NCBI GenBank assembly: GCA_050084985.1
Contig: JBITNC010000001.1
Coordinates: 32,426,001 to 32,490,000, forward strand
Source of the DNA: Nageia nagi
Lineage: Eukaryota > Pinophyta
DNA: 64,000 bases
Direction of reading: 5' to 3'
Positions 22,641 through 34,599 of the stretch are shown here, piece by piece (the first letter of the stretch is position 1; each line of letters starts with the position of its first letter). A model generated the notes under the pieces. It was not told where the DNA came from and did no database searches. It was given only the letters and a program-made list of their open reading frames with translations. The translations under genes were made by a program, and so were the position numbers.

Positions 22641-23860
22641 TCCCTTCTTAATGTATCAAGAGTGTGAGTTAAACTCGAATGAGTAACCTTTCCTTGCAAC
22701 TTGAATTACAGAAAGAAGGTTTATCCTTAGTTTAAGCATATAAAGCCTATTTTCAAGAACCTTCTCATGAATCAACACACTCCTAATCCCTTGGAAATCA
22801 AGGGTTTAATTATCACCTATCATTACTGCATCTTTTATGTACTTATGAAAATTTTCAAACTTAACCTTTTTATAACACATGTGATTAGTGCACCTAGAGT
22901 AAACAATCCAATCATTAGAGAAAGTATGAGACTTAGAGTAGTAAGTACAAATAAAAGTAGTTTTCATATTTTTACTCCCCTTTAAGTTCTTCACATTTTC
23001 ATTTGCCTTATTCTTTTCTTCCTTTTTCTTTTTGTAGTAGTCAAATTTTTTGTGACCATAGTTGTCATAAAAGTTACAATTACCATCGAATTTGATCTTT
23101 GTATTTGGTTTATTTTTCTTGCCCTTTCCATCTCTTTGCTTGTAGTTGCTATTGTCATTATTCTCAAACTTTTTGGTGGTAGTAGGAAAAAATTTCTTTT
23201 GATGCTTGAACTTCTTCTTAAAAGGAGGTTTGGTTACTCCAAGAGTAATGTTGTTTTCCTTTGGAGAAGAGATCAAAACCTTTTTATTAAGAGTTTTCTT
23301 ATGCTTTAGAAGGAGCTTTAAAATATTTTTGAGAGAGAATACTTCTTCATCATCAAGTCTAATCTCAATAAATAACACAAAGTTAGAGAATATTAAATAA
23401 AAGATTTGAAGAATGATGAAGACCATGAACTCATTATTTATCCAATTACACTCACAACTAACAAGTTGGGTCCTTAGGTTAATGACATTATTCAAATAGA
23501 TGGAAATATTTTCATCTTCCCCTTAAAAAAATTGAAGTAACCTTTGGAGAATGGTGAACCTTCTCAAAAATTTGGATCCTAAGTAGATTTTCATGAGACT
23601 ATCCCAAGCTTCCTTTGCAGAGGTTCATGAAGAGATCATAAGCAGCACTTCGTCTAACACTACATGAAAATCATCAAGGTTGTTAGCTCATTCTTGGTGT
23701 TGTGAATTTCAAGTTCCTTCCACTTGTAGGAGCAAATTGGTTTTTGGTAATAGTTTGCTATAGTTTTTATGCTTGGAGCTTTGCTTTCATCCTAGGTTTT
23801 AAAATATCGTAGTTGGAACTATATACGATATGCTTGGGTGTAAATGAGTCTCGCATTTAC
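22641..23860 (-). pseudogene. Element B gag and protease (degraded)
   Basis: The open block 22806-23495 (229 codons) covers the second half of Gag and runs into the protease. Gag shows CNWINNEFMVFIILQ and a Lys/Asn-rich tail with a ruined zinc knuckle (CNFYDNYGHKKFDYYKK). The protease motif is VYSRCTNHMCY, lacking the catalytic DSG. The N-terminal part of Gag (23,496-23,860) is present but full of stops. Confidence 0.8.
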
Positions 23861-26037
23861 TACAATTAACCAATGTATGCATGTTAAAAATTTGTTAATT
23901 AAACTAATTAACCATGTTGAGTTTAATTAATCATACATGTTGAATTTTAAAAAAAATACATGCTTAAATTAATTAACAAGAGCAAAAGTTTACAACCAAA
24001 TCAAGTGATATATCCATGCTATATATCCAACATATTATCAAAACAAAGTACTATAGTTGTAAAGAGGGTAAAATTAAAGCTTGTTTTCTCATTTGAAATT
24101 ATACCTTCACTTAAATGCCTGTAAGGTGGAGTCCAGGTACTACCAATCCTCAACTAGTTCATATTGATCAACAATATACTCTCACAGGAAGGAGTACTAG
24201 CTATTTTTTAAGATTATGATATATGTTGGATAAACCAAATTATTATCTTGATTAGGTTTTAAGTTTTTCTCTTAAGTTATCAGGATAGTCCTTGAATGGA
24301 CATGCGAACATGTGATATAAATATACACATGCCTATCCACCTATATGGAGTTATGTTTAGACCAACAAAGGAATTAGGGTCAATTGAGCTGTATAGACTT
24401 TTCACCATTTAGATCATCAGATTGAAGGCTTTAGTCTACCTTGTCCTCACCTTATGGATTGCTAAACAAGTCATGTTGCAAAATATATGTACATATGTGT
24501 TCATTTTAGGGGGTGCACTTTTAGTGTTCACAATTTTACGAAAAGCTAAAGGCAAAATGCACTAACATAAAGTAAAATTGCTTGAATAAAAAATGATATA
24601 TCATCCATAAAAAATGAAACCTAAGAGTTCAATGGGTTTTGTTACAACCCCTAGAGGATCTCTTTACATTGATTCAAATCATATTTAATTAACACAAAAA
24701 AGATGAGGAATCCCCCCTTTTTACTTAAAAATTGCACCTAGCAAAATATTTGCTCATTTGCAACTTTACCTTAAAAAATTGATTAATACTAAGGGAAAAA
24801 CAAAAAAATTACCATATTATAGCAAAGAAATCATCTTAAGTGAACATTTATCTAATCACATATATTCACAATAATAGGCATTTATCTAATCATGCATTCA
24901 ATAGGAAGGAAATAATTTAATCCTAACATGCATTTATAGTTGAAAAAAAAAATCTTAAGTAAATGAATTTGTAGGAGAATAAATTCCTCCCTTTTTAACT
25001 TAAAGTAAATGCCTTTTCAATAAAATCCTCTTTTAATTTTTTTAAAAGTAACAAATTATCTTCATACTTTAACATTAGGCAATAAATATTAGTTCATATC
25101 TATAAAATTTGAGCCCACACCTTAGTAAGATAAAATTTAATCCTAACATGTATTTAAAAAATGAGAGGGTGTTGAAAGGCGCAAAGAAATTGCAAATCAA
25201 CCAAACAATAGAGGAGCTTCCGAAGAAAAAAGATAAGGGTCCAAAAAACAGGGTGATCAATAAATTGGAGGCGGGCAAAAATTACATGTCCGACGGAGAA
25301 AAAAAATGTATGGCAGCTAAAAATGTTATTTTCAACTATTCTTGATGGATTTCCATACCTTCAACTATTTCTCCCATGGTGGTATATATCATAAGAATGT
25401 TGGATTCGTGAGCGGCCCGAAAGAGTGGTCGTGAGCGACCAGGAAGGGGGGATAGGGCAGCGTGCCCTTGTCGGCCACATTCCCTTCGCCCTTTTTTGTC
25501 AAAATTTTTTTAATGTAAAGTTTTTTTTAATCATATTATTAAAAAAATTAACTCTTTTTTATTTTAAAATAATATAATATTATTTTATATACTAGCAATG
25601 GAATTTTTTTTTTTTTTTTAAATACATGTCAATAGAATCTATGCTCACCAATTTATTTTGCAAGTAATTTTTTTTTTAAAATATATTAATAGGGTTTGCA
25701 AAAAAATTGCAAATACATTAAAATTTATAAATTTATTATAATATATTATTGCTTCACAATTAAAAAATATTTTTTTACTAAAAATTATACTTACTAACAT
25801 ACAATTTATTAGTATAACCTAAAATAGCAATAATATATTATCTACTTTAAGTACTTTTTTCTAAAAATAAACTAACATAAAAGGAAAAATGTTAGTATTA
25901 TAAGCAAAATTTGAAAAAATAATTCAAGATGGTAGGAAGGAGGTCATGACTTCACAAACCTCTTAACTTCATCAAAGATAATGGAAGGAGTGGGGATGAC
26001 CTTTAAGGCAATGTTGAAGATGAAACCTCAAAGTAAA
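23861..26037 (-). other. Leader of element B
   Basis: About 2.2 kb between PBS and gag. The part 24,090-24,510 matches A's leader. Towards the PBS it differs from A: a Lys-rich plus-strand frame of 78 codons (25109-25345) and a GC-rich patch at about 25,400-25,492 stand out from the AT-rich surroundings. No PPR sequence is present here. Confidence 0.65.
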
Positions 26038-26050
26038 GCTCTTGATACCA
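26038..26050 (-). promoter_or_regulatory. Primer binding site of element B
   Basis: The minus strand reads TGGTATCAAGAGC two bases after the end of the 5' LTR, the copia initiator-tRNA type of site. Confidence 0.85.
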
Positions 26051-26052
26051 AT

Positions 26053-26375
26053 TGATAGAAATTTGAGTAACACACTAATTTCCTAAATCCCAAGAGCCTT
26101 TGGAAACACTCAACTCCAACATAACAAAATCATAAACTCAATGCAAATAATCTCACAAACCATTCACAAGTGACACAAATGTAAAGTGGTTCCTCTAACC
26201 TTGGGAATACATCCATTAATCTAAGATTTCAATTTCTCAAAATGCACTCTCTTACAACTCAATTCGTACTTCTCCTACAACCCAACCAAGAGCATAACTT
26301 TGCTCCAAAACTTTATGTAGAAATCATGAGAGGAAACCCCCTATTTATATGTGAAATTCCTTTATTGGGTCACCT
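26053..26375 (-). repeat. 5' LTR of element B (truncated)
   Basis: Starts TGATAGAAATTTGAG, aligned with 18,667. It ends abruptly at 26,375, where TGTAGACCC of the element C LTR begins. Confidence 0.85.
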
Positions 26376-27081
26376 TGTAGACCCTAAATTATGTAAAGTC
26401 CGAATTTGCATAATAAATAAAATGATCTACAATATAATAAAAACTAAATATATACATTATATCAGATACAATAATAATACACGAAAAGCATGCACCTGAT
26501 ATGAATAGTATGTGCAATCGTAAAAAGCAAATATCAATAGATATTTGGAGGATTGGGATTGGATTGGAGACGAGCTTACAATGGATCTTTGTATACATAG
26601 ATCAATAGCCTTTGCCATCAAAATTTGAAACCCTCAATCCTCAATATGCATGCAATTAACCATGTTGAATATGAAGAATTATGGAGTATGTAAATGATAA
26701 AAGTTCCAGATCTCAGAGTATAACAATTTATCATAATAGATGGCATCTAAGGACATCATTGATTGATGAAGATTTCGGGAGACAACCACCTATCAAAGAT
26801 CTTTTCATATCAGAGTTATGGTTAGTGGAGGTCAACCTATTCCACTCGCATATATATCTTGCAAAGACATAGAGAGGAGTGAAGGCCGATTCATAGTAAT
26901 AATATAAAACTTTGTTGTATTCAAGATAAATTGAAATATGAACCATAACATATGACATTGCATTGGACCTAACATATGTAATATCAAATTTATCTTGACA
27001 TTTATAGTATTGCAATAAATAATTTAGGAAGTCTAAGTATGATTTATTAAATAAATAATAAACCATTTTTATGTGTCTACA
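26376..27081 (-). repeat. LTR of element C family (left, complete)
   Basis: 706 bp starting TGTAGACC and ending GTGTCTACA, so the ends are short inverted repeats of each other. Related copies are at 32967-33529 and, more diverged, at 57,666-58,572. Confidence 0.85.
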
Positions 27082-27096
27082 TTTTCCCCCTCTTTG

Positions 27097-28859
27097 GATG
27101 TGAAATGAAAAACATTGAAATTGCATAATCCAAAAAAGTTAGAAAAGAGAAGAAAATTTTTAATAGTAAAGTGGACTTCTCTTTTTTCGATCGATATGTC
27201 GAGTATGATATGTCTTCTACCCTCTTTTGATCTTGTATTTCCCCTTGCTCTAGCTTCTTCGAGGAATCAAGCCAAAAATCAGAATCCTTGTATGAAAAGA
27301 GTTCCTCTATTTGCATCCTACTTTCCCAGATAATACCTTTTTGTGAACAACCCAACATAATACCCACATAGATCATATCTAATGAAAGAATAATCAATTC
27401 AAAGAGTAAGGATGAAATAAAGATAATATCTATTGTGTCACTATGATCATTGATACATATAGTTCTATTCAACCATGATTAACAAGCTGATGAGGTCCTT
27501 TCATACCCAAGCTTGGAATAATCTAAAATTTGTAAGAGATTTTGCTCATGGAGTGACCATGGCCTTAAAAACATTCATTAGCATAACATTGAATTTTTAT
27601 CCAACATTGAGATGATTCCATTTAACTTCCATAAAAAGTACCTAATATTAAAATATACATTGGCCTTACTTATCAATTTAACATATTTGATCTCATTAGC
27701 TTTATTGACTTTATTGATTTGTAAAGTAAAGGTACACCATTAACAATGTTATTTTCATAGAATTTTGTAACCATGTCTTTTACAATTTTGTTTAGTATTC
27801 CTATTACAATCGATATTTGTGAAATAATGGTAGTTTCAAATAAATATTCAAGGATTTGTAGCATGCATAATTTGCAATGAATTTATAAGAGACACGTGCT
27901 GTTAACATCATGAAAATAGTAATATCCGATCAACAAACTTGAATCATAGTCCATTAACAACAAGTAATCATGTTAAACATCATAAAAATCATGAAAGAAC
28001 ATTTTTGCATAACACAAATTTTTTTGTATAAGCAAGAGTTTGACCAATTTTGATCCTATATGCCTTTGGTCTTCGTATAAGCCATAGTGTTTTCACATAA
28101 GCATAATATTAGCCATTTTGAAATATTAAAACTATGATAGCAGTATTGATATTTGAAAGAATCCATAATTTTATGTAAATCACGATGTTAACAACGTTAA
28201 AAGATATGAAAGTTCAAAAAAAGACCATATTCAATTGGTTTTGAGTAGCTATAATTCAGATATTCAATATTACAAAAATATGTGTTTATACAAAAATCAT
28301 ATTTTTGTACATGCCTATATTTTGACCAAGTTTGATAATTTATAATTTCATCTTTTTCATCATGTAACTTCTATCATATGCACCTATTTTGAACAAGCGA
28401 AAATAGAAACATAGTCTAGGAGTTGAAAGCTTGCCAATTTTCTATAAATCATGTTGTTAATAGTGTGCATTTAATATAAACAATCATGAAAAATAGAACA
28501 CGATCAATTTCACTACAAAGGCATAATTTAAAAATTCAATATCACTATATTTACTATTTACGATCATCATGCATTGAATCGTACAATAATTTCATATTTT
28601 AGATGTTGTTATCAGTGTGGAATTGGTAAAATTATGTTTTCAAAAAGAATTTATGGCAAATTGTGAATCTTCTTTCCAGCTTGGCATTGATCTCCTCCTC
28701 ACTACCATTGATTTTCTTTGAGATTGAATTTGTTACTTGTGATCTTATTACCATAGCCATTTGATTTGCTCACTTACCTACTAAGATGGTGGAGGATGTA
28801 TGGCATGTAGTGGAGAGGCCTTTGACTTGATGTAAAGGACATATTATTGAGTATCTACA
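27097..28859. other. Decayed interior of C, no clear gene
   Basis: A 131-codon minus-strand frame overlaps the LTR end (27077-27472), reading for example DQKRVEDISYSTYRSKKEKS. It might be the tail of a polyprotein, but I cannot place it. The remainder to 28,859 is AT-rich and without a readable domain. The last bases (GTATCTACA before TAGTCCCCCTTTT) look like an LTR end followed by a polypurine tract on the minus strand. Confidence 0.35.
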
Positions 28860-28916
28860 TAGTCCCCCTTTTGACCAGGTTAGGATGGTGCCACTTCTAT
28901 GCGATTGTTGATTGAG

Positions 28917-29168
28917 ATGGTGCAACTCAGGCAGTTAAGGCAAAGCAAGGTTATCGATCGAGCCAATGCCACTCAAGTAGCGAGGCAGTGCAAGATTACC
29001 AGTTGGGCTAATGCCACTTAGGTAGCTAAGGTAGTGCAAGGTTATGGGTTGGGTTGTTACCACTCATGTAGTTAAGTCAATGCGAGGTTACGTGTGGGCT
29101 CGAGGCCACTTGTGTGGCTAAGGCAGTGCAAGGTTACCAATCGGGCTGGTGCCACCCATGCAGCTAAG
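28917..29168. repeat. 45-bp tandem array, about 5 copies
   Basis: Units of about 45 bp built on GCCACTCATGTAGCTAAGGC followed by AGTGCAAGGTTACC and GGGCT, diverged from one another by about 20%. The block is clearly richer in GC than its surroundings and directly abuts the 258-bp array. Confidence 0.85.
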
Positions 29169-29798
29169 AAACCACACCATACATGTGACCCTTTACGAAT
29201 GCCACTCATGAGCATCCCATCCTGATATTGCCCCCTATGCATGTGTTGGTATGAGCCTTCCTTAAGTGCAACCTTGATAAAAGGTCCACATGATTATTGC
29301 ATTTATTGATCGAAAGATAACCACTACGAGGTTTAGGTTGTGGATGCCCTAGGAGCTTTATCTTGGTATGGGGCCCTTTACCCTACATCCTGAGAAGGTG
29401 ATCCTCATGGTCATCCCATAAGGAAGAAATTGCACCATGCACATGACCCTTTATGAATGCCACTCATGAGCATCCCATCTCGGGATCGCCCCTTATGCAC
29501 ATGTTGGTGCAAACCTTCCTTGAAGTATAACCTTGATCAAGGGACCCTATGATGGTTGCATTTGTTGATCAAAAGACCATGATTGTTGGGTTTATTCATG
29601 GACACCCTGGTAACTTTATCTCAGTATAGGACCCCTTACCCTACAACCTGAGGAAACGCTCCTTGCAATCACCCTCTGAGGAAGAAATCACACTGTGCAC
29701 ATGACCCTTTATGAATGCCACTCATGAGCATCCCATCATGGGATTGCCCCCTATGCACATGTTGGTGTGGGCCTTCCTTGAAGCCCAACCTTGATCAA
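29169..29798. repeat. 258-bp tandem array, about 2.4 copies
   Basis: Three starts of the same unit at about 29,171, 29,429 and 29,688, recognisable by ACATGACCCTTTATGAATGC then CACTCATGAGCATCCCATC. Spacing is 258 and 259 bp. No protein reading frame persists through the copies. Confidence 0.85.
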
Positions 29799-30300
29799 TT
29801 ATCACAACCAAGAATATCTCAAGAAACAAAGGGATAGAGAGGGATTGAAATGCTTCCAAATGCAAGGGATGAGCATTATCATCCGACATCGAGTGTTAGG
29901 CACTACGTGCATGCACTTAAAGCCTTGTGCATCATGGGATAAACCATGCATTAGGGAAGACATTTTAAAACAAACACTTGACCCTGTCTCCTAATGAATG
30001 GGATCCAATCCATGAGATGGTCAATCGGGAAACTCACTAGCATCATGGTGAACAGTCAGGGTGAACCACTTCTCATCTTGTTTTATCTCATAATGCCCTA
30101 TATATGAGGAGGATGATGATGATGTGGAGATGGCTTCCACTCCCTAAAAAGAGTCTTTTGATGAGGATGAGAAAAAGATAGATAACCCTATGCACAATAT
30201 TCTAGTACAAGAGCAGCTATCCATCCTAGCGGCAAGGTTAGAGGTATTGGTTAAAGCCCTACCACTTCTTTAGGTAAAACTCTATTACACACTTGTAGGT
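29799..30300 (+). other. Plus-strand coding-like remnant inside element C
   Basis: From about 30,103 the plus strand reads YEEDDDDVEMASTP, one stop, KESFDEDEKKIDNPMHNIL, then EQLSILAARLEVLVKALP, an acidic stretch followed by a helical Leu-rich segment. MHNIL followed by a Gln/Leu-rich run also occurs in element E (minus strand, 54,485), so this may be an opposite-strand gag fragment. A 67-codon frame at 29791-29994 lies just before it. Weak evidence. Confidence 0.3.
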
Positions 30301-30639
30301 TTATGATATTTTTTGTTTTTGGTTAACATACTATGTATAACTAACTAACTAATGATTTTTATGTGTTTTATAGGAGAGATGACCACTCAAATTATTTCCC
30401 TAAACATAGAGATTGAAAGACTAAATCCCTTCAAGGTTATGGTTTTTGGTGGTATAATTTATGCAATTGATAACATGCAAACAATCTTGTAAGTCATTAG
30501 TAGTGTTCTTTCTATAAGTTTCACCACTGTATTTTATTTTCTCTTCATTACAACTCTTACTTACTTGTTGCTGATGTTCACTACATTCATTTCTATTAGA
30601 GAAATAATAGTTCATATAATGCAAAGTACTTACTAAACC

Positions 30640-31942
30640 AATGAAGCCTCTTTGTTGCTAAGTTATCTTTGGTAAGGAGTTCATAAATATCTCCAACTAT
30701 CCATTATCAAGATGTACAGGTCCTCCTACTTCAGGATTATCATCCATCCAAATTATTTTTTTGTAAATAAAATCTTGAATGATATTTCTTAAGATCTTGC
30801 AATTTTTATTAGGTGCCCTGGTGTCCTATGGTAATTGCCAAATTCTTCAAATCTATAATTTTTCAAGAATGCTATTAGGAAAGTGTTGTTGAACCATTGG
30901 TGGAAGCTCAATAAGATCTTCTTTTAATAGCATATTATGAATATTATTAATAATAGTAGTTAGCTTAATAAACTTCCTTTATGGTCTAGTCTTTTTTTTG
31001 TCAACATTAGTTGTAGCAACTTCTAGTTTGTTCTTCATTTTATACACATAAGGTTTTTCTTTCTTTTCATACATTTAAGATTTCTGATAATGTTTCTTAT
31101 AAGTTTTCTTGATACAATCTTCCTTTTTAAGCAAAATATCTATCATTTTAGCTAATGTCAATCCATTATTAGATACAACTTGTATTTTATACATAGGTAA
31201 TATAGCATTTGCAAAACTATTCTTTAAATCTTATTCATGCACACAAATTTTATTTGCAGTTTATTTCCATACTTTCACAAAATTAGACATAGATTGATTA
31301 GGTAATTGCTTAATTTTACACAAATCCTTGAATTAAAATTTTTCTATGATATTATATTTAATTTTTTTCATAAATTTATATATCAAGTCCTCATACTTAT
31401 ATATACTATTTTTAGGAAGACTAAAGTACCATTTCAATATATCATCTTTAATTCAAGCTACTTGAAATTTTTTTTATAATCATATCTCTATCATGAGCAT
31501 ATTCAATAGCTTTGTTTTGGAATTTTCTAATATGCATTTTTGGATCTTGTAAACCATCAAATTTTGTTAATTTCATACTCTTTTTACCAACAAACAACTT
31601 AGAAATAATTTTATTAGTCAATGGATGCATTAATAAACATAAGAAATAATCTTCATTATCCTTATGCATATCTTTTTCTAACTTCTCAATCCTTTCTTTA
31701 ATTGTACTTCCGTTATTTGGCATTATAGGAGGTTTCTTTGGTTGTTGGTTTTGCACTATGGGCTTATTCCCTACAAGTATATTGGTCTTTAGGGTTGCTG
31801 GTGGGGTTTGTGGTGTTGTATTGCTATTTTGAGAGGTTGGTTTATTTTCTTTTTCTCTTTTAAGTTCATACTCTTTTATTGGAACAAATGGTCCAATCTT
31901 GAGTATTCTTTCTTGTTCAAGTTTATCAATAAATTCCAACAT
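30640..31942 (-). pseudogene. Element C gag
   Basis: The open block 31448-31942 (164 codons) has a Pro/Gln-rich N-terminal part, a short coiled segment (STIKERIEKLEKDMHK) and the start of a gypsy capsid domain (KLTKFDGLQDPKMHIRKFQ, then KAIEYAHDRDMI). Downstream to about 30,640 the capsid and nucleocapsid continue with shifts and stops, including NNGLTLAKMIDIL and a zinc-knuckle remnant near 30,780-30,870 (YHRTPGH in one frame, NCKILRNIIQDFI in the next). In the family Gag forms the particle and binds RNA. No protease or RT follows it. Confidence 0.65.
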
Positions 31943-32144
31943 AAACTCTAATTATTGATCCTCATAAGCCTTTTGAAAGTAATCAGTTTCTTGAGATTGA
32001 AAATAGCAATAACATTTATATCATGCTCTTTGTTTGACTAATTAGTGTTATGCACATAAGCATTATTAATCACAATAAAAACTTACTTAACAATATTTTT
32101 TGTATTTTTATAATCAAAGAAAATATTCTTACATTTGTCCCTAT

Positions 32145-32558
32145 TTAAACCTTAAGAATCATACCTAGATTATGATCTTCACAATGGATTACTAGGGGTT
32201 TAAACTCTATTTTTCTCTTCTCATCGGTAACCTCTTTCGAAGGTTCAAGATCCTTTGCTTCCATGTTGTTAGTAGCATGCATACAACTTATACTATCAAT
32301 GATATTTTTCTTGATGGTAAGAGCCCTCTGTTTTATGGATCTTCCATTTTCATAAGAAAATAAACTATCTGAGGATTGCAAAGTTGTAGGATCCCCTTCT
32401 AATAACTCATAATTTGTTAGGATATTTATAAACTCTTTAGCATTGTTAGTAAGATGATACTCTAACTTTTCTTTATTAGATAGAAATTCCTTTATTAACA
32501 CATTTAGGAATTTTGTCTGATTCTTCAATTTCAGCATCATTATCAAAACTATCACCAT
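32145..32558 (-). pseudogene. Open block upstream of gag in element C
   Basis: A 137-codon minus-strand frame with charged, Lys/Glu-rich content (LKNQTKFLNVLIKEFLSNKE, NNMEAKDLEPSKEVTDEKRK) and no domain I recognise. It lies between the 5' LTR (32,967) and gag (31,942), so it is either the N-terminal part of Gag or an extra upstream frame as some plant gypsy lineages have. Gene or leader status is uncertain. Confidence 0.4.
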
Positions 32559-32966
32559 GGATTCCCAGACTTATATTATAAAAATCATAATCATTGAAAA
32601 ATATATTAACCTTATTAGGGGTTTATCAAATAATATCCATTATTGTTTTTAGAATTTGTAGATTCTGTATCCATTCTATCATTAGAATCAGGATCCTACA
32701 TTTGTATAAACAAATCTGGGTTAACCCTAACACTTCTTTGAATCTCATTAAAATGGACCTTACTTCTAAAAACCCTAGTTTATTCTTCATTCAAATTCAT
32801 ATTTAGAACATAGGCAAAAAAACCCTAGTTTTAACATTTTCTTGAGCCATTACTCTAAGCACTTCGGGAAAGGGAAGAGATAATAACATGAATGGATTCA
32901 TAACTCCTAAGAAAAGATGCCCTATAATGGAATATAGGTGTGTAAGAATATCAAGTTCATCAAAAT

Positions 32967-33529
32967 TTAGACCCTAAATTAAGTAAAATGTGACTATACA
33001 TAATAAATAAAATGATATACAATATAAGAAAAGCTAAATATATACACTATATCAAATACAATAATAATACATGAAAAGCATACACATCATATGAAGTGTA
33101 TGTGCAATACTTAAAATAAAATGGTGATGGATATTTAAAGGATTGGGATTGAATTGGAGGTGAGCTTATAATGGATATTTGTATGCATGGATCAATATTC
33201 TTTGCCATCAAAATATGAAACCCTCAATCCTCAAGATGCACATGGTTAACAACATTGAATATGAAGAATTATCAAGTTCATAAAAGATATAAAGTTTCAG
33301 AGCTTTAGTATAAAAATTTCTCATGATAGGTGGCCTATAAAAACACCATTGCTTGATGAATATTGCAGGATACAACCACCTATCATAGATCTTGTCATAT
33401 CAAAGAGTTATGATATTGTAGGATACAACCACCTACAAAAACACCATTGCTTGATGAATATTGCAGGATACAACCACCTATCATAGATCTTGTCATATCA
33501 AAGAGTTATGATCAAAGAGTTATGATCTA
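32967..33529 (-). repeat. Right LTR of element C (truncated by D)
   Basis: Starts TTTAGACCC (TGTAGACCC in the left copy) and follows it to about 33,420. The end contains a local tandem duplication (see 33341-33529), then the LTR of element D begins at 33,530. Confidence 0.75.
33341..33529. repeat. Local tandem duplication of about 92 bp in the C LTR
   Basis: ACACCATTGCTTGATGAATA through GATCTTGTCATATCAAAGAG occurs at about 33,350-33,410 and again at about 33,442-33,502, with the AAAGAGTTATGATC end repeated a third time before the D LTR. The left LTR of C has this sequence only once. Confidence 0.85.
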
Positions 33530-34461
33530 TGCTAGATAAGAAAGGTCAAGATGGCATTGTATTACTAATAGAACAAAAGGTCTTCAAAAATAAATACACA
33601 AGGTAATACTAGGGATTTTAATGATTTTGCTTTATCTTCAACTATACTTATACTAAGCTAGAGCTATTCAGAATGATTGAAACAAAATAGTTACAAAATG
33701 GCCCAAAGATTTTGGCCTTCTTTTAATAAAAACTAACTACCCTTGCCACATGGCATTTTATTTCTAAATATTGAAAGACCTAGAACTCTAACTACCTCTA
33801 AATTGTGATGAGAATGTTTCTTGGGTGTTATTTAAACCTATATTACATTTTTGAAAGATTCTTTAACTGATTATGATGATTTCAGAGTCTTTCTAACTTC
33901 TAGTGATTATTCCAGAACCTTCTCAATTTTTAGCTCACGTTCTAGAGTCTTTTGGTGAAATTTTTCTTGGGCAAAGATTTCTTTTGTTACATCTAACATC
34001 ATCAATCTCTACACTTTGATTTTTGAGGCTTCTATTTTCTATTGATGTCACTTTCTTCTTGCACTTTTGTAAAGTAAAGAAAGTAACATCAAGGGATTTT
34101 AGTTTTGCTTATGATGTCATCCTCCTTCAGATCCATTCTTTTGGCCAAAGTGGGATTCACTTTACTTTGCTGATGTCATCTCCCTTTTATGCCCCAAAAC
34201 ACATAACTTAGCTATCATAAAAAATTTTAGTATTACTCATTGACATCAATACTTTTGGAGTCCAATTTTAGATGAAAATAATACTCACCTATACTTTGTT
34301 GACATCACATCCGAAGATTGCCATACTTAGTGCATTTTCTCATCAAAACTATTTGGAATTTATAGAATAGTTAGGAGTTTGCTAAAACACATTTCTTTAG
34401 ACAAATAAGAACAATACATGCTAGGAAGCCACTAGAGTGTTGGGCTATGTATGCATATACA
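33530..34461 (-). repeat. 3' LTR of element D
   Basis: 932 bp starting TGCTAGATAAG and ending TATGCATATACA, aligned along its whole length with 49,669-50,614. Confidence 0.85.
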
Positions 34462-34599
34462 TTTTGGGGATATCTATGAGAAAAGTTTGCCTCTTATACA
34501 AGAAATTTTGGACCCAGCACAAAAATTTAAAAAAGGAAAGGAACCAAGCTTCAATTTTGTGAACTTAGGAATTGCTGAACTTTTCCCCAATTTACATGC

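Larger units (their letters stand above)
18667..26375 (-). mobile_element. Copia-type LTR retrotransposon B, degraded, right end truncated
   Basis: Minus-oriented older relative of element A with the same layout: 3' LTR 18667-19181, PPT 19182-19191, RNase H/RT, integrase, protease, gag, a leader of about 2 kb, PBS 26038-26050, and 5' LTR 26053-26375. The 5' LTR is cut after 323 bp by the LTR of element C. The insertion lies in the RT of element G, with AAGGT before the left end; the matching right duplication is lost. The LTRs differ at many positions and the reading frames carry many stops, so B is far older than A. Confidence 0.9.
26376..33529 (-). mobile_element. Gypsy-type element C, gag only visible, right LTR truncated
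   Basis: Left LTR 26376-27081 and right LTR 32967-33529 align over their first ~500 bp. The left copy is followed by a minus-strand polypurine tract (27082-27096, AAAGAGGGGGAAAA), so the element is in minus orientation with its 5' LTR at right. Gag lies at 30640-32558. No RT or integrase is readable in 27097-30640; that stretch holds tandem arrays and decayed sequence, plus another LTR-like inner end at about 28,859 (GTATCTACA, then TAGTCCCCCTTTT). The region is therefore internally deleted, a non-autonomous form, or a composite of two insertions. The right LTR is cut at 33,529 by element D. Confidence 0.65.

Noticed and set aside
27077-27472. 131-codon frame as a gene
   Set aside because: It overlaps the LTR end and polypurine tract of C, and I recognise no domain; at most a polyprotein tail.
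34462-34475. TGGGGATATC after the D LTR as a plus-strand primer binding site
   Set aside because: All D coding regions are on the minus strand, and the sequence does not match a tRNA end I know.
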